A stretch of 64,000 nt of DNA. Source: Vibrio atlanticus. GTDB lineage: Bacteria; Pseudomonadota; Gammaproteobacteria; Enterobacterales; Vibrionaceae. How positions within the stretch are numbered: position 1 is the first letter of the stretch; every line of letters starts with the position of its first letter. Location: NCBI RefSeq assembly GCF_024347315.1, contig NZ_AP025461.1, positions 496,001 through 560,000 of the forward strand, in the 5' to 3' direction. Positions 51,149 through 61,310 of the stretch are shown piece after piece. The notes beneath the pieces are model-generated. The model had not been told where the DNA came from. It was given only the letters and a program-made list of their open reading frames with translations, and ran no database searches. The translations under genes and the position numbers were made by a program.

Positions 51149-52039
51149 ATGGCTATGGTACAAGGTAAGAGCCTTAAATACCGAGTATGGGCAACGCATA
51201 TTGCGCTGTGGTGCTTCTTAGCGCTAATTATTTTCCCACTACTGATGATTATTGCTATCTCATTCCGCGAAGGTAACTTTGCAACCGGTAGCTTGATTCC
51301 AGACAACCCATCTTTGGAACACTGGAAATTGGCTCTGGGTATGTCAGTGACAAATGCTGATGGCTCAGTTACTCCGCCTCCATTCCCAGTACTGACTTGG
51401 CTGTGGAACTCAATAAAAGTAGCGGGTATTACGTCAATTCTTATTGTTACACTGTCGACAACATCGGCTTACGCATTTGCTCGTATGCGCTTTAAAGGTA
51501 AAGAAACTATCCTGAAAGCGATGATGATTTTTCAAATGTTCCCTGCGGTATTGGCTCTAGTGGCTATCTACGCACTGTTCGACAAATTAGGGCAATACAT
51601 CCCATTCTTAGGCTTGAATACGCATGGCGGTCTGATCTTCTCGTACTTGGGCGGTATTGCATTACACGTTTGGACGATTAAGGGCTACTTTGAGACGATT
51701 GATAACTCTTTGGAAGAAGCTGCAGCATTAGATGGCGCAACACCTTGGCAAGCGTTCAGATTGGTTCTATTACCACTGTCAGTACCCATCCTAGCGGTTG
51801 TATTCATTTTATCTTTCATTGGTGTTGTTGGTGAGGTACCAGTTGCTTCCATCCTATTATCGGACGTGAACTCTTACACGCTAGCGGTAGGTATGCAGCA
51901 GTACCTATATCCTCAGAACTACTTATGGGGCGACTTTGCGGCAGCAGCGGTACTTTCCGCACTTCCGATTACTATCGTGTTCTTACTGGCTCAGCGTTGG
52001 TTAGTTGGCGGTTTGACGTCGGGTGGTGTAAAAGGATAA
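51149..52039 (+). CDS. malG: Maltose ABC transporter permease MalG
   Basis: A 296-aa permease with six membrane segments; the EAA coupling loop reads [24 protein letters not shown]. The C-terminal tail [10 protein letters not shown] inserts toward MalK in the E. coli structure. AAGGAG lies seven bases before ATG 51149. Last gene of the malEFG operon, followed by a hairpin terminator. Confidence 0.95.
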   Translation: MAMVQGKSLKYRVWATHIALWCFLALIIFPLLMIIAISFREGNFATGSLIPDNPSLEHWKLALGMSVTNADGSVTPPPFPVLTWLWNSIKVAGITSILIVTLSTTSAYAFARMRFKGKETILKAMMIFQMFPAVLALVAIYALFDKLGQYIPFLGLNTHGGLIFSYLGGIALHVWTIKGYFETIDNSLEEAAALDGATPWQAFRLVLLPLSVPILAVVFILSFIGVVGEVPVASILLSDVNSYTLAVGMQQYLYPQNYLWGDFAAAAVLSALPITIVFLLAQRWLVGGLTSGGVKG

Positions 52040-52062
52040 GCTGTCCTTATAAGAAAGACAAA

Positions 52063-52088
52063 AGAGCGACCGTTAGGTCGCTCTATAT
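52063..52088 (+). terminator. Terminator after malG
   Basis: AGAGCGACC (52063-52071) is perfectly inverted at 52076-52084. The T-tract is short (TAT). Confidence 0.8.
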
Positions 52089-52554
52089 TGGCATTTTTAT
52101 TACATCATTTGGTTTGGCCGCCGATCAGTAATAAAAATAACCCTCAGGTTACGCATAGCTGGCTACTAATCAGGTTCCTTACGCTATTAATGATTAGTGG
52201 TTTTTGTAACTCTAACCCAGGTACTTACTTGGGTTTTTTTATGCCCGCTACTTTTATCTCTATCTCAGTCTTTTTGGTTTCTTTCAGTCATTAATTACTG
52301 AAGCACCTCTTTCTTGGATTTTTCCGGTTTCATCTCTCTAATTGAAGACATCAACGAGTCTCACAAATCAGACACTCAGTATAGGGGGCCGCAGCTCTAT
52401 TGATATATGAGTAATATTTCCATGCGTGATACTTCAATAATTTGGATGCAACGGATCGGTCGATTACACAGAAAGTGCCTACAAAGGCAGACTCGTGTTA
52501 ATGTTTTGTGGTGGCTATTCTCGGTAGTTATTGATTTGGCGGTAAATATTCCTG

Positions 52555-52588
52555 AAAGGGAAAGGGAAAGGGAAAGGGAAAAGGAAAA
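52555..52588. repeat. AAAGGG purine tandem array
   Basis: Four copies of AAAGGG (52555-52578) followed by degenerate AAAAGG units. It lies in a region with no clear gene, just before the convergent small gene. Confidence 0.9.
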
Positions 52589-52606
52589 GTAAGAGGTGAT
52601 GTAAGA

Positions 52607-52879
52607 CTAGAACTCTTTGCTAGAAGGTGCGCAACCTAAATGCTGAAGTAAAACATAGATGCTGTCTTGATAAAGAGCTACGCGACGAAACAGATCCGCA
52701 AACGTCTGATCACCGCCAAAACAAGCTTGGATATAGTGGTTAATTTCATTAGTGTCGTAGCCTTCGACGTACAAACTTCTTACCCATTGATACTCAACTG
52801 CCTGCAAGTTCGTCAGTGTAGATTCGCAAAGGGTGGGAAATGTCGTGCTCAAAAGTGGCTCCAAGAAATTTAAATACAT
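52607..52879 (-). CDS. Small hypothetical protein
   Basis: A 90-aa frame starting MYLNFLEPLLSTTFPTLCES. Mixed amphipathic composition with no signal or membrane segment; contains two Cys. The sequence is compositionally protein-like (FADLFRRVALYQDSIYVLLQ), which is why I list it, but the ribosome site is weak and the family is not recognised. Confidence 0.5.
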   Translation of the reverse strand: MYLNFLEPLLSTTFPTLCESTLTNLQAVEYQWVRSLYVEGYDTNEINHYIQACFGGDQTFADLFRRVALYQDSIYVLLQHLGCAPSSKEF

Positions 52880-53109
52880 CCATTATGATTGGCGGTATTT
52901 AAACAGAGCAAAATGACGACTTTATTACAGTCAAAATAAATCCCTGACCAAGTATCGGATCATTTTAACTTTTGACTGGGTATCACGCTTTATAGTCAGC
53001 ATTAGGTGTGTAACGGATTTACTTGGGTATAGAGAAGGAATTGAAAATGCCAAGCAAGTACTGCTTGGCATCGTAATAAGGTTTTGTAGAGTAGATCTGC
53101 TAGCTGCGC

Positions 53110-53613
53110 CTATTTAAGATACTTTACGTGTGCTTCCATCTCTTCACCGATCTGTTTTCGCATGTTCATTAGGCGAATAGCAGAATCTCTTAATTCGATG
53201 TCTTCTGATGTTTCTGGTACCCATTCTGGCACTTTAGTCGGGTTACCATTTTCATCAACAGCGACCATAATCACGATACAGTGAGTCGTTAGGCGGTTGT
53301 TGAGTTCTTTTGGGTCGCTGGCTTGAACATCGATAGCGATGTGCATAGAAGATGAACCCGTATAAATGACCTTCGCACTTACTTCAACAAGGTTACCCAC
53401 ATGGATTGGAGCAACGAATCGAATACCACCAGCGTAAGCGGTAATACAGTACTTACCACTCCATCCAGCAGAACAAGCGTAAGCCGCTAAATCGACCCAT
53501 TTCATTACGGCACCACCATGAACTTTACCGCCAAAGTTCACATCCCCGGGTTCAGCTAAAAAACGCAGAGTAACGTCTCGTTTACCATCTTGTCGGCTAT
53601 TGTGACTGCTCAT
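53110..53613 (-). CDS. Hotdog-fold acyl-CoA thioesterase
   Basis: A 167-aa enzyme of the YciA/BACH-like acyl-CoA hydrolase group, which splits acyl-CoA into fatty acid and CoA. The hotdog helix motif NFGGKVHGGAVMKWVDLAAY near 26-45 contains the conserved Asp, and GIRFVAPIHVGNLVEV near 65 is the typical strand. Single gene with no neighbour clue. Start ATG 53613 is preceded by GGAAG. Confidence 0.88.
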   Translation of the reverse strand: MSSHNSRQDGKRDVTLRFLAEPGDVNFGGKVHGGAVMKWVDLAAYACSAGWSGKYCITAYAGGIRFVAPIHVGNLVEVSAKVIYTGSSSMHIAIDVQASDPKELNNRLTTHCIVIMVAVDENGNPTKVPEWVPETSEDIELRDSAIRLMNMRKQIGEEMEAHVKYLK

Positions 53614-54507
53614 CTATCTTCCTTCATTATTATTGTTCTGAATAACATGCTCGTTACTTGCTAATAACAATATACTTAAGATGACATAAATTAAAGCGGA
53701 TAATCTCACGAACAAGACTATTTTTTTCAAACAGATGGCGAGTTGATGACTATTGATGTTTAAAGGAGGTGGACGTGACTCTCCAACAGAGGAGTACCCT
53801 ATCGAGCAAGTTGGCGGAAGGGTCGATTGAAAAAAAACACCTAGCGGAATGCTAGGTGTTTCTAAGCCGTGTGGTACTCATGTCGGTACCTTTTTGAGTT
53901 AGCCAACTAACCGTCGCTTATCTGGTTTAGTTAAAGTGATGGTATCTTAATCAATCCCAAAACGATAGTTAGGTTTGTTTTCTTATCAGCTCACTTTCTG
54001 TTCTGAAAAGTATAGAACCTTCGCGTGGATATTTCCTTTCGTATTATTGCCAGAAAACTCTTTTAATGCATTTTGCAGTAATAATCTGTATTTATCGGGA
54101 AATTAAGGTGTTAAAACTAAATTGGTATCAATTTTAAAGTATTCACTTTTGTATAAACCAAAGTAACTAGACGGTTCTCTTGTCACTATAACTTTTCTAA
54201 ATGGCTCATAGTGACCTGGGTTACATGAGCCGTGTGACCATAGGAGAGCGATTAGATCAACAGTTACCTACTTTCTGGAGAGTTATTCTAACGCTTTGAA
54301 CACTTAAACCGTACTTAGTGCATTAAATGGAAGTTGCTGAGATATTGCAATAGTAAACACCATTATTAAGCGTACTTAAAAGCTTCATGAACGAAAAATA
54401 AAATCAGAGAGCATGAATCGAGAAATCGACAATAAACAAAAGTACCTGCTAATGAGGCAGGTACTGAGTGGAAAATGTAATGGGGCATTGTCGCAGGTTA
54501 AGCGGGG
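53614..54507. other. Long AT-rich gap with hairpins, no clear gene
   Basis: A gap of nearly 900 bases. AAACACCTAGC (53835-53845) is inverted at 53851-53861 with a short T-run, a terminator with no obvious gene before it; the preceding 80 bases are relatively GC-rich for this gap. At 54441-54465 AGTACCTGC/GCAGGTACT forms the terminator of the DMT gene on the minus strand. No protein family recognised. A small RNA ending at 53861 is possible. Confidence 0.55.
54441..54465 (-). terminator. Terminator after DMT transporter
   Basis: AGTACCTGC (54441-54449) perfectly inverted at 54457-54465; on the minus strand it is followed by TTTTG. It lies downstream of the minus-strand DMT gene. Confidence 0.85.
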
Positions 54508-55401
54508 TTAGTTTTGCTGAGGTAAGGGAGCCTCAAGCCTTGGCTTTCTTTTGATTTGCGTGAGGATGACGCCTGAAATCACCATTGCACCACCAATAAT
54601 GTGGAACTGGTTAATCTTTTCACCCAGCCAGGTGGAAGCTAATACAATCGCGATAACTGGCATCAGATTCATGAACATCGCGCTTGAATCCGCGCCAATG
54701 GTGTCAATCGCTTTCACCCACATCCAAGGTGCTAAAATTGAAGCTGCAACTGCGGCGTAAGCTATCAATGGGATCGCTTGTTGCGGTGGTAAAAGCTGTT
54801 CGCTGGTAAGCCAAAGTGGCGTAAGCATCGCGACAGCAAACAGACCCTGAATGTAAATCACCACCCAGCTACTGATTGGCATTTTCCAGCGTTTCAATAA
54901 CACACAGTAAGAAGCATAAACAAAGGCCGCAATTAACATATAGCCATCGCCTTGAGTCAATTCTTGATGCATGAAGAATAACGGGTCGCCTTTACCTAAC
55001 ATCAGAGCTAAGCCTGACAGTGACAACACACCGCCAACAATACTCAAACTAGAAATCGACTTGTGCAACAGAGGGACGCTTAAAAACACACTGATCAATG
55101 GAACCAAAGAAGTGATCAGTGCCATGTTAGAAGCGGTTGTGGTTAAGCCCGCGTAATAACCTAGAGATTGGTTCAACACCATGCCCAAAAAGCCGAGGAA
55201 CGCTAATTTTGATAGGTTTGGTTTAATGACAGCCCACTGTTTCATTACTGGGCGAATACAGAAAGGCGTGAGAATTAACATCGCAAAAAACCAGCGGTAA
55301 AAACTCATTGCACTAGGTTCTATAGTGCTTGCAGCAAGCTTGTTGACGATTGCATTGGCGCCCCAGATACAGACTGTAAAAAATGGTAAGAGATAATGCA
55401 T
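54508..55401 (-). CDS. DMT-superfamily transporter, EamA type
   Basis: A 297-aa membrane protein with about ten helices in two EamA halves, starting MHYLLPFFTVCIWGANAIVNKLA. Substrate unknown. It is divergent from an AraC-type regulator about 100 bases away, a classic arrangement for a regulator controlling an exporter. The C-terminus is basic (QIKRKPRLE). Confidence 0.88.
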   Translation of the reverse strand: MHYLLPFFTVCIWGANAIVNKLAASTIEPSAMSFYRWFFAMLILTPFCIRPVMKQWAVIKPNLSKLAFLGFLGMVLNQSLGYYAGLTTTASNMALITSLVPLISVFLSVPLLHKSISSLSIVGGVLSLSGLALMLGKGDPLFFMHQELTQGDGYMLIAAFVYASYCVLLKRWKMPISSWVVIYIQGLFAVAMLTPLWLTSEQLLPPQQAIPLIAYAAVAASILAPWMWVKAIDTIGADSSAMFMNLMPVIAIVLASTWLGEKINQFHIIGGAMVISGVILTQIKRKPRLEAPLPQQN

Positions 55402-55499
55402 GTGAGTTCCGTCGCAAATGAGTTGATGTGGCTAGTTTGACAGGTCGTTATACTTACAAGTATCTTTAGAAAGACATCAGGCGCGATAGGAAGACAAGT

Positions 55500-56288
55500 T
55501 TGAAAAAACACTCCAGAAACCTTCACCCATCCTTATCAATTGATAAGGCACCATCCAACGTATTTATGAATTTTGAAGCGTTTCTTTCGAACACTGAAAC
55601 CCGAGTTCATAGCCACTCATGGGGACAGGTTCAATTGATCAGTGGCGGTATATTAGAGATGGAAGCGGAAAGCACTCGATTTCTAGCGCCACCACATTTG
55701 GCGATTTGGGTACCGGCTGGGGTGATGCATTGCAGTTATAACCGTAAGCCTTTGGACTACTGCTCGCTAAATATCGCCCCAGAACTCACGCAGCACCTGC
55801 CTGATAAAACCAGCCTTATAAAGATCACGCCGATTGTGTCTTCTATCATCGATGATTTTCGCGATCGTGGGATAAATGTTGCGGAAACAGAACAAGATCA
55901 AAGACTCGTTCAGGTACTGCTTGACCAACTTGCGCAGCGTGAGGTTGAACACCACTTCTTGCCTTCAACCGACAATAAGTACCTCGCGCCTATATTGGCT
56001 TCTGTTGAAGAAAACCCAACCGACGAAGTGACGCTGAAAGATTGGGCTGAGCGTGTTCACACCACGGAAAGAACTCTTTCTCGCCACTGCCAGACGGAGC
56101 TCGGAATGAGCTTTACAGAGTGGCGGCTACGAGTGCGCTACCTTTACTCGATGGACTTGTTAAGAAACGGCCAATCGGTTAAGGAAGTCGCTCTTACATT
56201 GGGTTACAACCAAGCAAGCCCATTTATCACAATGTTTAAACGTTACGCGAACCAAACGCCAGAGCAGTATAAAAACCGTTTGTTGTGA
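55500..56288 (+). CDS. AraC-family transcriptional regulator
   Basis: A 262-aa regulator: N-terminal cupin-like sensor (about 25-110; HSHSWGQVQLISGG, APPHLAIWVPAGVMH) and C-terminal AraC domain with two helix-turn-helices (about 175-258; GQSVKEVALTLGYNQASPFITMFKRY). TTG 55500 is the likely start, with AGGAAG seven bases upstream. Probably senses a small ligand and regulates the divergent DMT transporter. Confidence 0.9.
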   Translation: MKKHSRNLHPSLSIDKAPSNVFMNFEAFLSNTETRVHSHSWGQVQLISGGILEMEAESTRFLAPPHLAIWVPAGVMHCSYNRKPLDYCSLNIAPELTQHLPDKTSLIKITPIVSSIIDDFRDRGINVAETEQDQRLVQVLLDQLAQREVEHHFLPSTDNKYLAPILASVEENPTDEVTLKDWAERVHTTERTLSRHCQTELGMSFTEWRLRVRYLYSMDLLRNGQSVKEVALTLGYNQASPFITMFKRYANQTPEQYKNRLL

Positions 56289-56317
56289 TTTGTTCTTGCT
56301 CCGTTTCTTGTTTGCCC

Positions 56318-57451
56318 TTAATACCCCGTCAATTCCATATAGCCAGGTCCGGAATGAGAACCTTTAATTATGATTGGCCCTTCCCAATAGGGTACAGACA
56401 GTGGCATTTTTGCTTCTGGATTGAGTGCCGAGACGGTCAGTTCGATTTGTTGAGTTGGAATCGAAACTTGCCATTCTGTTGGATAATCGCGTCCGTCGAT
56501 TTCTGTTTGCTTGATAGCGGTTAAGCGGATGTCTTGCTGCTTAATCGCGATGCCAGAGCCATTTTGTTTCATCAGCCTTGCATGGGAATAACTGGCTTTG
56601 CCTGTTGTTGAGTTTCGAAGTTGAAATACCACCAAGCTGGTTTCATCACTCAGCCTTAGCGCAAACCAATCCCAACCTTGTTGCGAGTCGAGTAAAAACT
56701 GAGAGCTCCATTCTCTGTCTATCCAACCTTTACCGGAAACCTGATGCGTCACGCCATCAATCGTCACGTTACCCGATACATTAATGAATGGTTGGCTGTA
56801 GTAATAGGAAGCCACTTTGCCATCGCTACTTTTAGTGCTGTAGCCTTGTTCGCCTTGCTTTTGATAGGGCGCGTTGTTGGTTAACTTAAGCGAGTAGCCA
56901 AACTGATCGGAATTAGCGTTCAAGGTTGCGGGGAATAGATCATCGCTTGATGAGTTCCATTGCCAGTCATCAAGATAGACACGAAATGGTGAAGCGGTTA
57001 CTCCTGCCAGTTCTGTTTGGTCGCGAGACCATTTTTCATCGGCGTAGTGTTTATCTTTAGTGGTGACGGCGCTGTGTGCCATGTAGATTTGCTGACTTTG
57101 CCACGTAGTTTTCTTAGTGCTATTGCCACTTTCCTGTGGTGCAGCCGCGAAGCGGAACTGTGTCCACTGCACGCCTAACGCATTGCCGTCTTCATCAATT
57201 AAGTTAGCGGTTAAATACCACCATTCATGACGAAAGCTTGGGTGTGCTTGGTGGTCGGCAGGGAAGGTGATGTCGACACCTTTTACTACTGGTGTGAATT
57301 GCTCAGTCTCTTTTTGTGTTTCATTATCGGCTTGTGTTCCAGTGCCGAGTATCGAACCCATATTTTGAGCTGATGGTTGCGTGGACTCCTCACACCCTAA
57401 AAGGAGCAAGATGCCAAGTGTGAGAACGAAAGCTCTTGTTGGTCGAGTCAT
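56318..57451 (-). CDS. AttH/CrtC-like lipocalin-fold lipoprotein
   Basis: A 377-aa lipoprotein. Signal with lipobox LLLLGC (Cys near 20) and a two-half lipocalin-like fold with the family motif HEWWYLTANLIDEDG near 75 and GWIDREWSSQFL near 245. Related to AttH and carotenoid 1,2-hydratase folds. ATG 57451 overlaps the permease stop as TGATG. Third gene of an ATPase-permease-lipoprotein operon like att genes of Agrobacterium. The substrate is unknown; a hydrophobic molecule moved to or from the envelope is inferred. Confidence 0.85.
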   Translation of the reverse strand: MTRPTRAFVLTLGILLLLGCEESTQPSAQNMGSILGTGTQADNETQKETEQFTPVVKGVDITFPADHQAHPSFRHEWWYLTANLIDEDGNALGVQWTQFRFAAAPQESGNSTKKTTWQSQQIYMAHSAVTTKDKHYADEKWSRDQTELAGVTASPFRVYLDDWQWNSSSDDLFPATLNANSDQFGYSLKLTNNAPYQKQGEQGYSTKSSDGKVASYYYSQPFINVSGNVTIDGVTHQVSGKGWIDREWSSQFLLDSQQGWDWFALRLSDETSLVVFQLRNSTTGKASYSHARLMKQNGSGIAIKQQDIRLTAIKQTEIDGRDYPTEWQVSIPTQQIELTVSALNPEAKMPLSVPYWEGPIIIKGSHSGPGYMELTGY

Positions 57452-60003
57452 CACAACACCTCACTCTGTAAACTGGATACCACGGGTTTACTGACCAAAC
57501 GCCACAGCGGAATCAAGGTCGCTATCACAGCCACTAAAATGGTGATGGCTGCGATGCTGAGTGCATCACTCCAATTCCACACGTAATTTAAGCTCCAACC
57601 AAAGGCGCGCAGGGTAACGATGTCCGTCAACACATAACCGACCATAGCGCCGAGTGGTAAAGCGATAACCAGAGTGAAGGCGACCAACACAACGATTTGC
57701 CCGACCACCATCGCCATCAATTTTCGCTGACTAACACCGAGCGCATACAACCTTGCAATAGCGGCTTTACGTGCATCGAGCAACATGAAACAGGCGCAGA
57801 ACAACCCAATCACCGCCACCATTAATGTGACGCCATTAAGCGCCCGAGTGATGGCAAAAGTTTGTGAGAAGATATCTAAAGCGATCGATTTGATCTGTGC
57901 TTGATCGTAAAGCTGACTTGGGTGCAGGTTGAGTTTTTGGCGCAGTTGTTCGTACACCACTTGTGGGTCGCCAGATACTTTGATTCCCAAGCTGGTGGGC
58001 AAATCAGTAAAGCCGCTTTCGAGCCATAGATTAGGCGCAAGTAACACTTCACCATTCGGTGAGCCGTAATCATGAAAAATCGCGCCGACGATGAGTGTTT
58101 TGTCTTGGATCGCATCAAGTTCAAGTTTGCTATTCAATGATAATCCGAGCTTGACCGCGGTAGGCTCGCTGATCGCCACTAATTCACCTTGGTAAAAGCG
58201 TGACCAGAAGTCATCAACGTGAGATTGGAACACCATGGTTTGCTCAAGTGTGTCTTTGTCTTTGGTGCCGAGCAAAGTCGGCAAGCCCTGCAAGTTATCA
58301 TCGACGTAGTATTGCTTATAGACGGTTTCAACGTTCTCAAACTGTTCTAACGCACGTTCCACATTCGCGATTTCACCTTGGGCAGGGCTAACATAAATAT
58401 CGGCATGTAAGCGTTGTTCAAGCCATTGCTTTAACGTGGATTCAAAGCTGCCGACTAAGGTATTCATTCCCATGTTAGCGGTAACCGCTAGAAGCAGCGC
58501 CATCATGGCAAGGGATAGGGGAGATATTAGCTCTCTCAGTTCAGCAAAAAGATATTGTATTAACCCTGACTTGGTGCGCTCTTCGCTCCAATTTGCTAAC
58601 ACGCTGAGCGTTTTGGGCAAATACAAAGGAATCGATACCACTAACACTCCAAGCCAAGCCATGGTGAAGCGATGATGTTCGCTTAGCCATAACCCTGCTA
58701 ACGCGACAATGGTTAATACTAACCCGATAACAAACAGCTGATTTTCGTTTGAAGCCTCTGGCGCTTGATAGAAACCGCCATGGGAAGAGAGTGGTTGTCG
58801 AATACGCTGCTTAAAGTGTTGCCAACATGCAACTAACGTAGCCGCTAACGTAAGTAATAAAGCTTGTACCAACCATTGCCACTGCCATGTGCCGGGAAGC
58901 AGTGTTGCACCATAAAGTTGCTCAAGCGTTATCGCTACGGTTGGATGCAGCCAATGGCTGAGTTGAATGCCGAGAATGAAACCAAGTGATGCGCCCAGTG
59001 TGACTAAAAGAGTCAGCTCGACTAACAGAGCCGAAAACACGATGCTTGGCGCAACTCCAGCTTGTTGAATTTGCACCAACAGCCGATTACGTTTAAGCAA
59101 ACTGTACTTCACACCGTTGTACGCGATGAACAGGCCAACCAAAAACGCCAACAAACTCATGGCGGTGAGATTGAGGTGAAAGCTATCGGTAATTGAACCG
59201 AGATCCGTGCTTTGGTTGTTGGAAATCCATTGTCCTTGCTCGCCGATAAGGCTTTGCCACTTATCCTGAGTATTGCTGTTAATGTCGCTCTTAGTGTCAA
59301 AAACTGCGATATAGCTCAGTTGCCCTTGCTTGTTAAGCAGTTGCTGAGCGAATCCAATGTCCATCAACATTCTGCTACCCAGTTGCCATTTATCAGGTAG
59401 TACCACAACTTGGGTGACTATTTCATCGAGAGTTAGTGTGTCTACTTCGCCCAAGTTCTGGTGTTGTGATTGGCTCATCATCACTATGGGCTCACCCGCC
59501 AAGAGTTGCGGCAAAGGTAAGGTATTGTCGAACAGGGATATGTTTTGACTGTCTTCTGACGTTCTATCGTTTTCGGCTGGCTTGTCGCTAGAATAGCGAG
59601 ATCTTGAGGTGAGAGCCGCGATCAACTCACTACCTTGTACCGACCAACGACGACCTTGTTCGTCCCTCACTCGCCCTTCAATTACAGGCAGTGTTGCACT
59701 TAATCCATTCTGTCTTAGCTTGAAATAGAGCGATTCCGGTAAATAGTTTTGCCCTGCTGGTGGAATGATAAGGTTCTGGGCTTGAGCGCTAAGTTGCTCG
59801 GTCGATTCTGCATAACTGCGCTTAGCATTGAGGTTGATCGCTTGCACCGCGACAAACAAGGTGACCGCTAGCACAATGCCGATCAGAATCGCTGCGGCTT
59901 GCAAGGGCGATTGGCGATAGTGCGCCGTGAATAGGTTCAGGGTGAGCTTGGTGTGTGGAAGCCAAGTTTGAGCGAACTTAACTTGCTTCATTGGATTGCT
60001 CAC
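57451..60003 (-). CDS. ABC transporter permease with two FtsX domains
   Basis: An 850-aa permease of the MacB/LolC superfamily: a leading segment (about 35-57), an extracytoplasmic MacB_PCD-like region, a first FtsX block (about 280-400), further segments (about 425-470), then a second extracytoplasmic region (about 530-710) and FtsX block (about 720-845). Such double-size permeases extract or export lipoproteins or lipids by mechanotransmission. It overlaps its ATPase gene upstream and the AttH gene downstream by a few bases. Confidence 0.9.
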   Translation of the reverse strand: MSNPMKQVKFAQTWLPHTKLTLNLFTAHYRQSPLQAAAILIGIVLAVTLFVAVQAINLNAKRSYAESTEQLSAQAQNLIIPPAGQNYLPESLYFKLRQNGLSATLPVIEGRVRDEQGRRWSVQGSELIAALTSRSRYSSDKPAENDRTSEDSQNISLFDNTLPLPQLLAGEPIVMMSQSQHQNLGEVDTLTLDEIVTQVVVLPDKWQLGSRMLMDIGFAQQLLNKQGQLSYIAVFDTKSDINSNTQDKWQSLIGEQGQWISNNQSTDLGSITDSFHLNLTAMSLLAFLVGLFIAYNGVKYSLLKRNRLLVQIQQAGVAPSIVFSALLVELTLLVTLGASLGFILGIQLSHWLHPTVAITLEQLYGATLLPGTWQWQWLVQALLLTLAATLVACWQHFKQRIRQPLSSHGGFYQAPEASNENQLFVIGLVLTIVALAGLWLSEHHRFTMAWLGVLVVSIPLYLPKTLSVLANWSEERTKSGLIQYLFAELRELISPLSLAMMALLLAVTANMGMNTLVGSFESTLKQWLEQRLHADIYVSPAQGEIANVERALEQFENVETVYKQYYVDDNLQGLPTLLGTKDKDTLEQTMVFQSHVDDFWSRFYQGELVAISEPTAVKLGLSLNSKLELDAIQDKTLIVGAIFHDYGSPNGEVLLAPNLWLESGFTDLPTSLGIKVSGDPQVVYEQLRQKLNLHPSQLYDQAQIKSIALDIFSQTFAITRALNGVTLMVAVIGLFCACFMLLDARKAAIARLYALGVSQRKLMAMVVGQIVVLVAFTLVIALPLGAMVGYVLTDIVTLRAFGWSLNYVWNWSDALSIAAITILVAVIATLIPLWRLVSKPVVSSLQSEVL

Positions 60004-60698
60004 AACGCTGCTGCTCTTGGGGTTAGATCCGCGTTCCTTAAACAGCCATCATCTAATACCAATTTTGTCTGCATAAAGCTGGCACATTCTGGGCTGTGCG
60101 TAACCAGTAATACGGCGGTGTTGCCTTGCGTGGTGATTTCGTTCAGCAGCTTCATTACCTCAATGCCAGCTTTGTGATCGAGGTTGCCTGTCGGTTCGTC
60201 GGCAAGCAATAGCTTAGGTTGATGGGCTAGCGCACGCGCTATTGCGACTCGTTGTTGCTGACCGCCAGAGAGTGCGGATACGTGTCTTTCGAGTAGCTCA
60301 CTGATGCCCAATGCATCAACTAAATAATCGCACCAGTCGCTCCATTTCTGTTGATTTAAATGGAGAGGAAACGCGATGTTTTGTTTTACGTTGAGTGGCG
60401 TTAATAAGTTGAACTGTTGAAAGATAACGCCTAGTTTTTGATGGCGGAATCGGCTCCACTGTGGATCTTTCCAATCTGATGTGTTCTCGCCATCGAGCCA
60501 CAATTCTCCACTGGATAGAGGTTCAAACCCCGCAATAATGTTAAGCAGAGTACTCTTTCCACTGCCACTCGCCCCTGTCAAAGCCACGCTTGCCCCTGTT
60601 GCCAAAGCGAAGTCGACATTTTCCAACACGCTATGAGTGTCTTTACCATCAACAAAGCTTTTGCTGGCATGTGTGAGTGTGACAATTGGGCTTTCCAT
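60000..60698 (-). CDS. ABC transporter ATPase, LolD/MacB type
   Basis: A 232-aa ATPase with Walker A GASGSGKST near 41, signature LSGGQQQR near 143, Walker B LLLADEPTGNLD near 164 and His-switch VTHS. LolD/MacB group. First gene of the operon and coupled to the double-FtsX permease by a 4-base overlap, so it powers that pump. Confidence 0.92.
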   Translation of the reverse strand: MESPIVTLTHASKSFVDGKDTHSVLENVDFALATGASVALTGASGSGKSTLLNIIAGFEPLSSGELWLDGENTSDWKDPQWSRFRHQKLGVIFQQFNLLTPLNVKQNIAFPLHLNQQKWSDWCDYLVDALGISELLERHVSALSGGQQQRVAIARALAHQPKLLLADEPTGNLDHKAGIEVMKLLNEITTQGNTAVLLVTHSPECASFMQTKLVLDDGCLRNADLTPRAAAL

Positions 60699-61310
60699 TT
60701 CCTTTCCTTATAACCAAAACTTACCAACAAAAGGTGTCGTTACTTGTGGTAATTACCGAAGCGACAAGCTCTATAAAACTGTAGACAACAATTTGAAACA
60801 ATAGGGCGATTTATATCGAATTATTAATAACTTGTACTGCAAAAAGAGGGAAATAGATCAATGTGAGGAGGAATACAGTTGTTAGTGGGAGTGTTGAGCC
60901 ACCTCGGAGGCTTTCGCATCTATCGTTAGATGGTTCGTGACTACGTTTAAGTGCAATAAATCATGGCTTAACGTGTTAAAGGTTTTCTTTATGAAAGTGG
61001 TGAGGGTTGGTGCTGTTTTGCTAACTTGTTTCTGCCCCTTTCCGTGCCAGAGACGCTTAACTTTACAAATCACATTGAGTTGGTTTGACCTAATTTTCCT
61101 TATCTGTGTAGTGTTTAGTAAGATGGTGTCTGACCACTCAAGACATATGTTAAGTGGCTGAGGGTGATAATAGGAAAGATGGATGAACAATTACTCAATG
61201 AGAGAATCGACGTTCCTCATTTAATTGATGCTTCAATTAATGCCAGTATTTTTGCGTAAAGATGCGATTGATTGCATAATGGTGCTGACATAAATTGATT
61301 AGGTGGTCAT
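60699..61310. other. Spacer before the orphan cassette
   Basis: About 610 bases. Antiparallel frames (minus 60882-61190; plus 60937-61161) overlap one another; the minus frame reads KVKRLWHGKGQKQVSK... and may be a fragment of a mobile-element or foreign gene. ATG 61179-61259 opens a 26-codon frame (MDEQLLNERIDVPHLIDA) that could be a truncated gene. None is secure. Confidence 0.4.

Larger units (their letters stand above)
52040..52606. other. Spacer after malG without clear genes
   Basis: About 570 bases. Besides the malG terminator there is a second weak hairpin, AACCCA/TGGGTT near 52214-52235 followed by seven T, and a purine repeat. Short open frames here have no family signature. The weak hairpin suggests the end of an unrecognised short transcript. 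Confidence 0.5.

Noticed and set aside
60900..61160. Integron attC (VCR-like) site
   Set aside because: The inverted core sequences GTTRRRY/RYYYAAC and the long imperfect palindrome of VCR elements are not found; no integrase is near.
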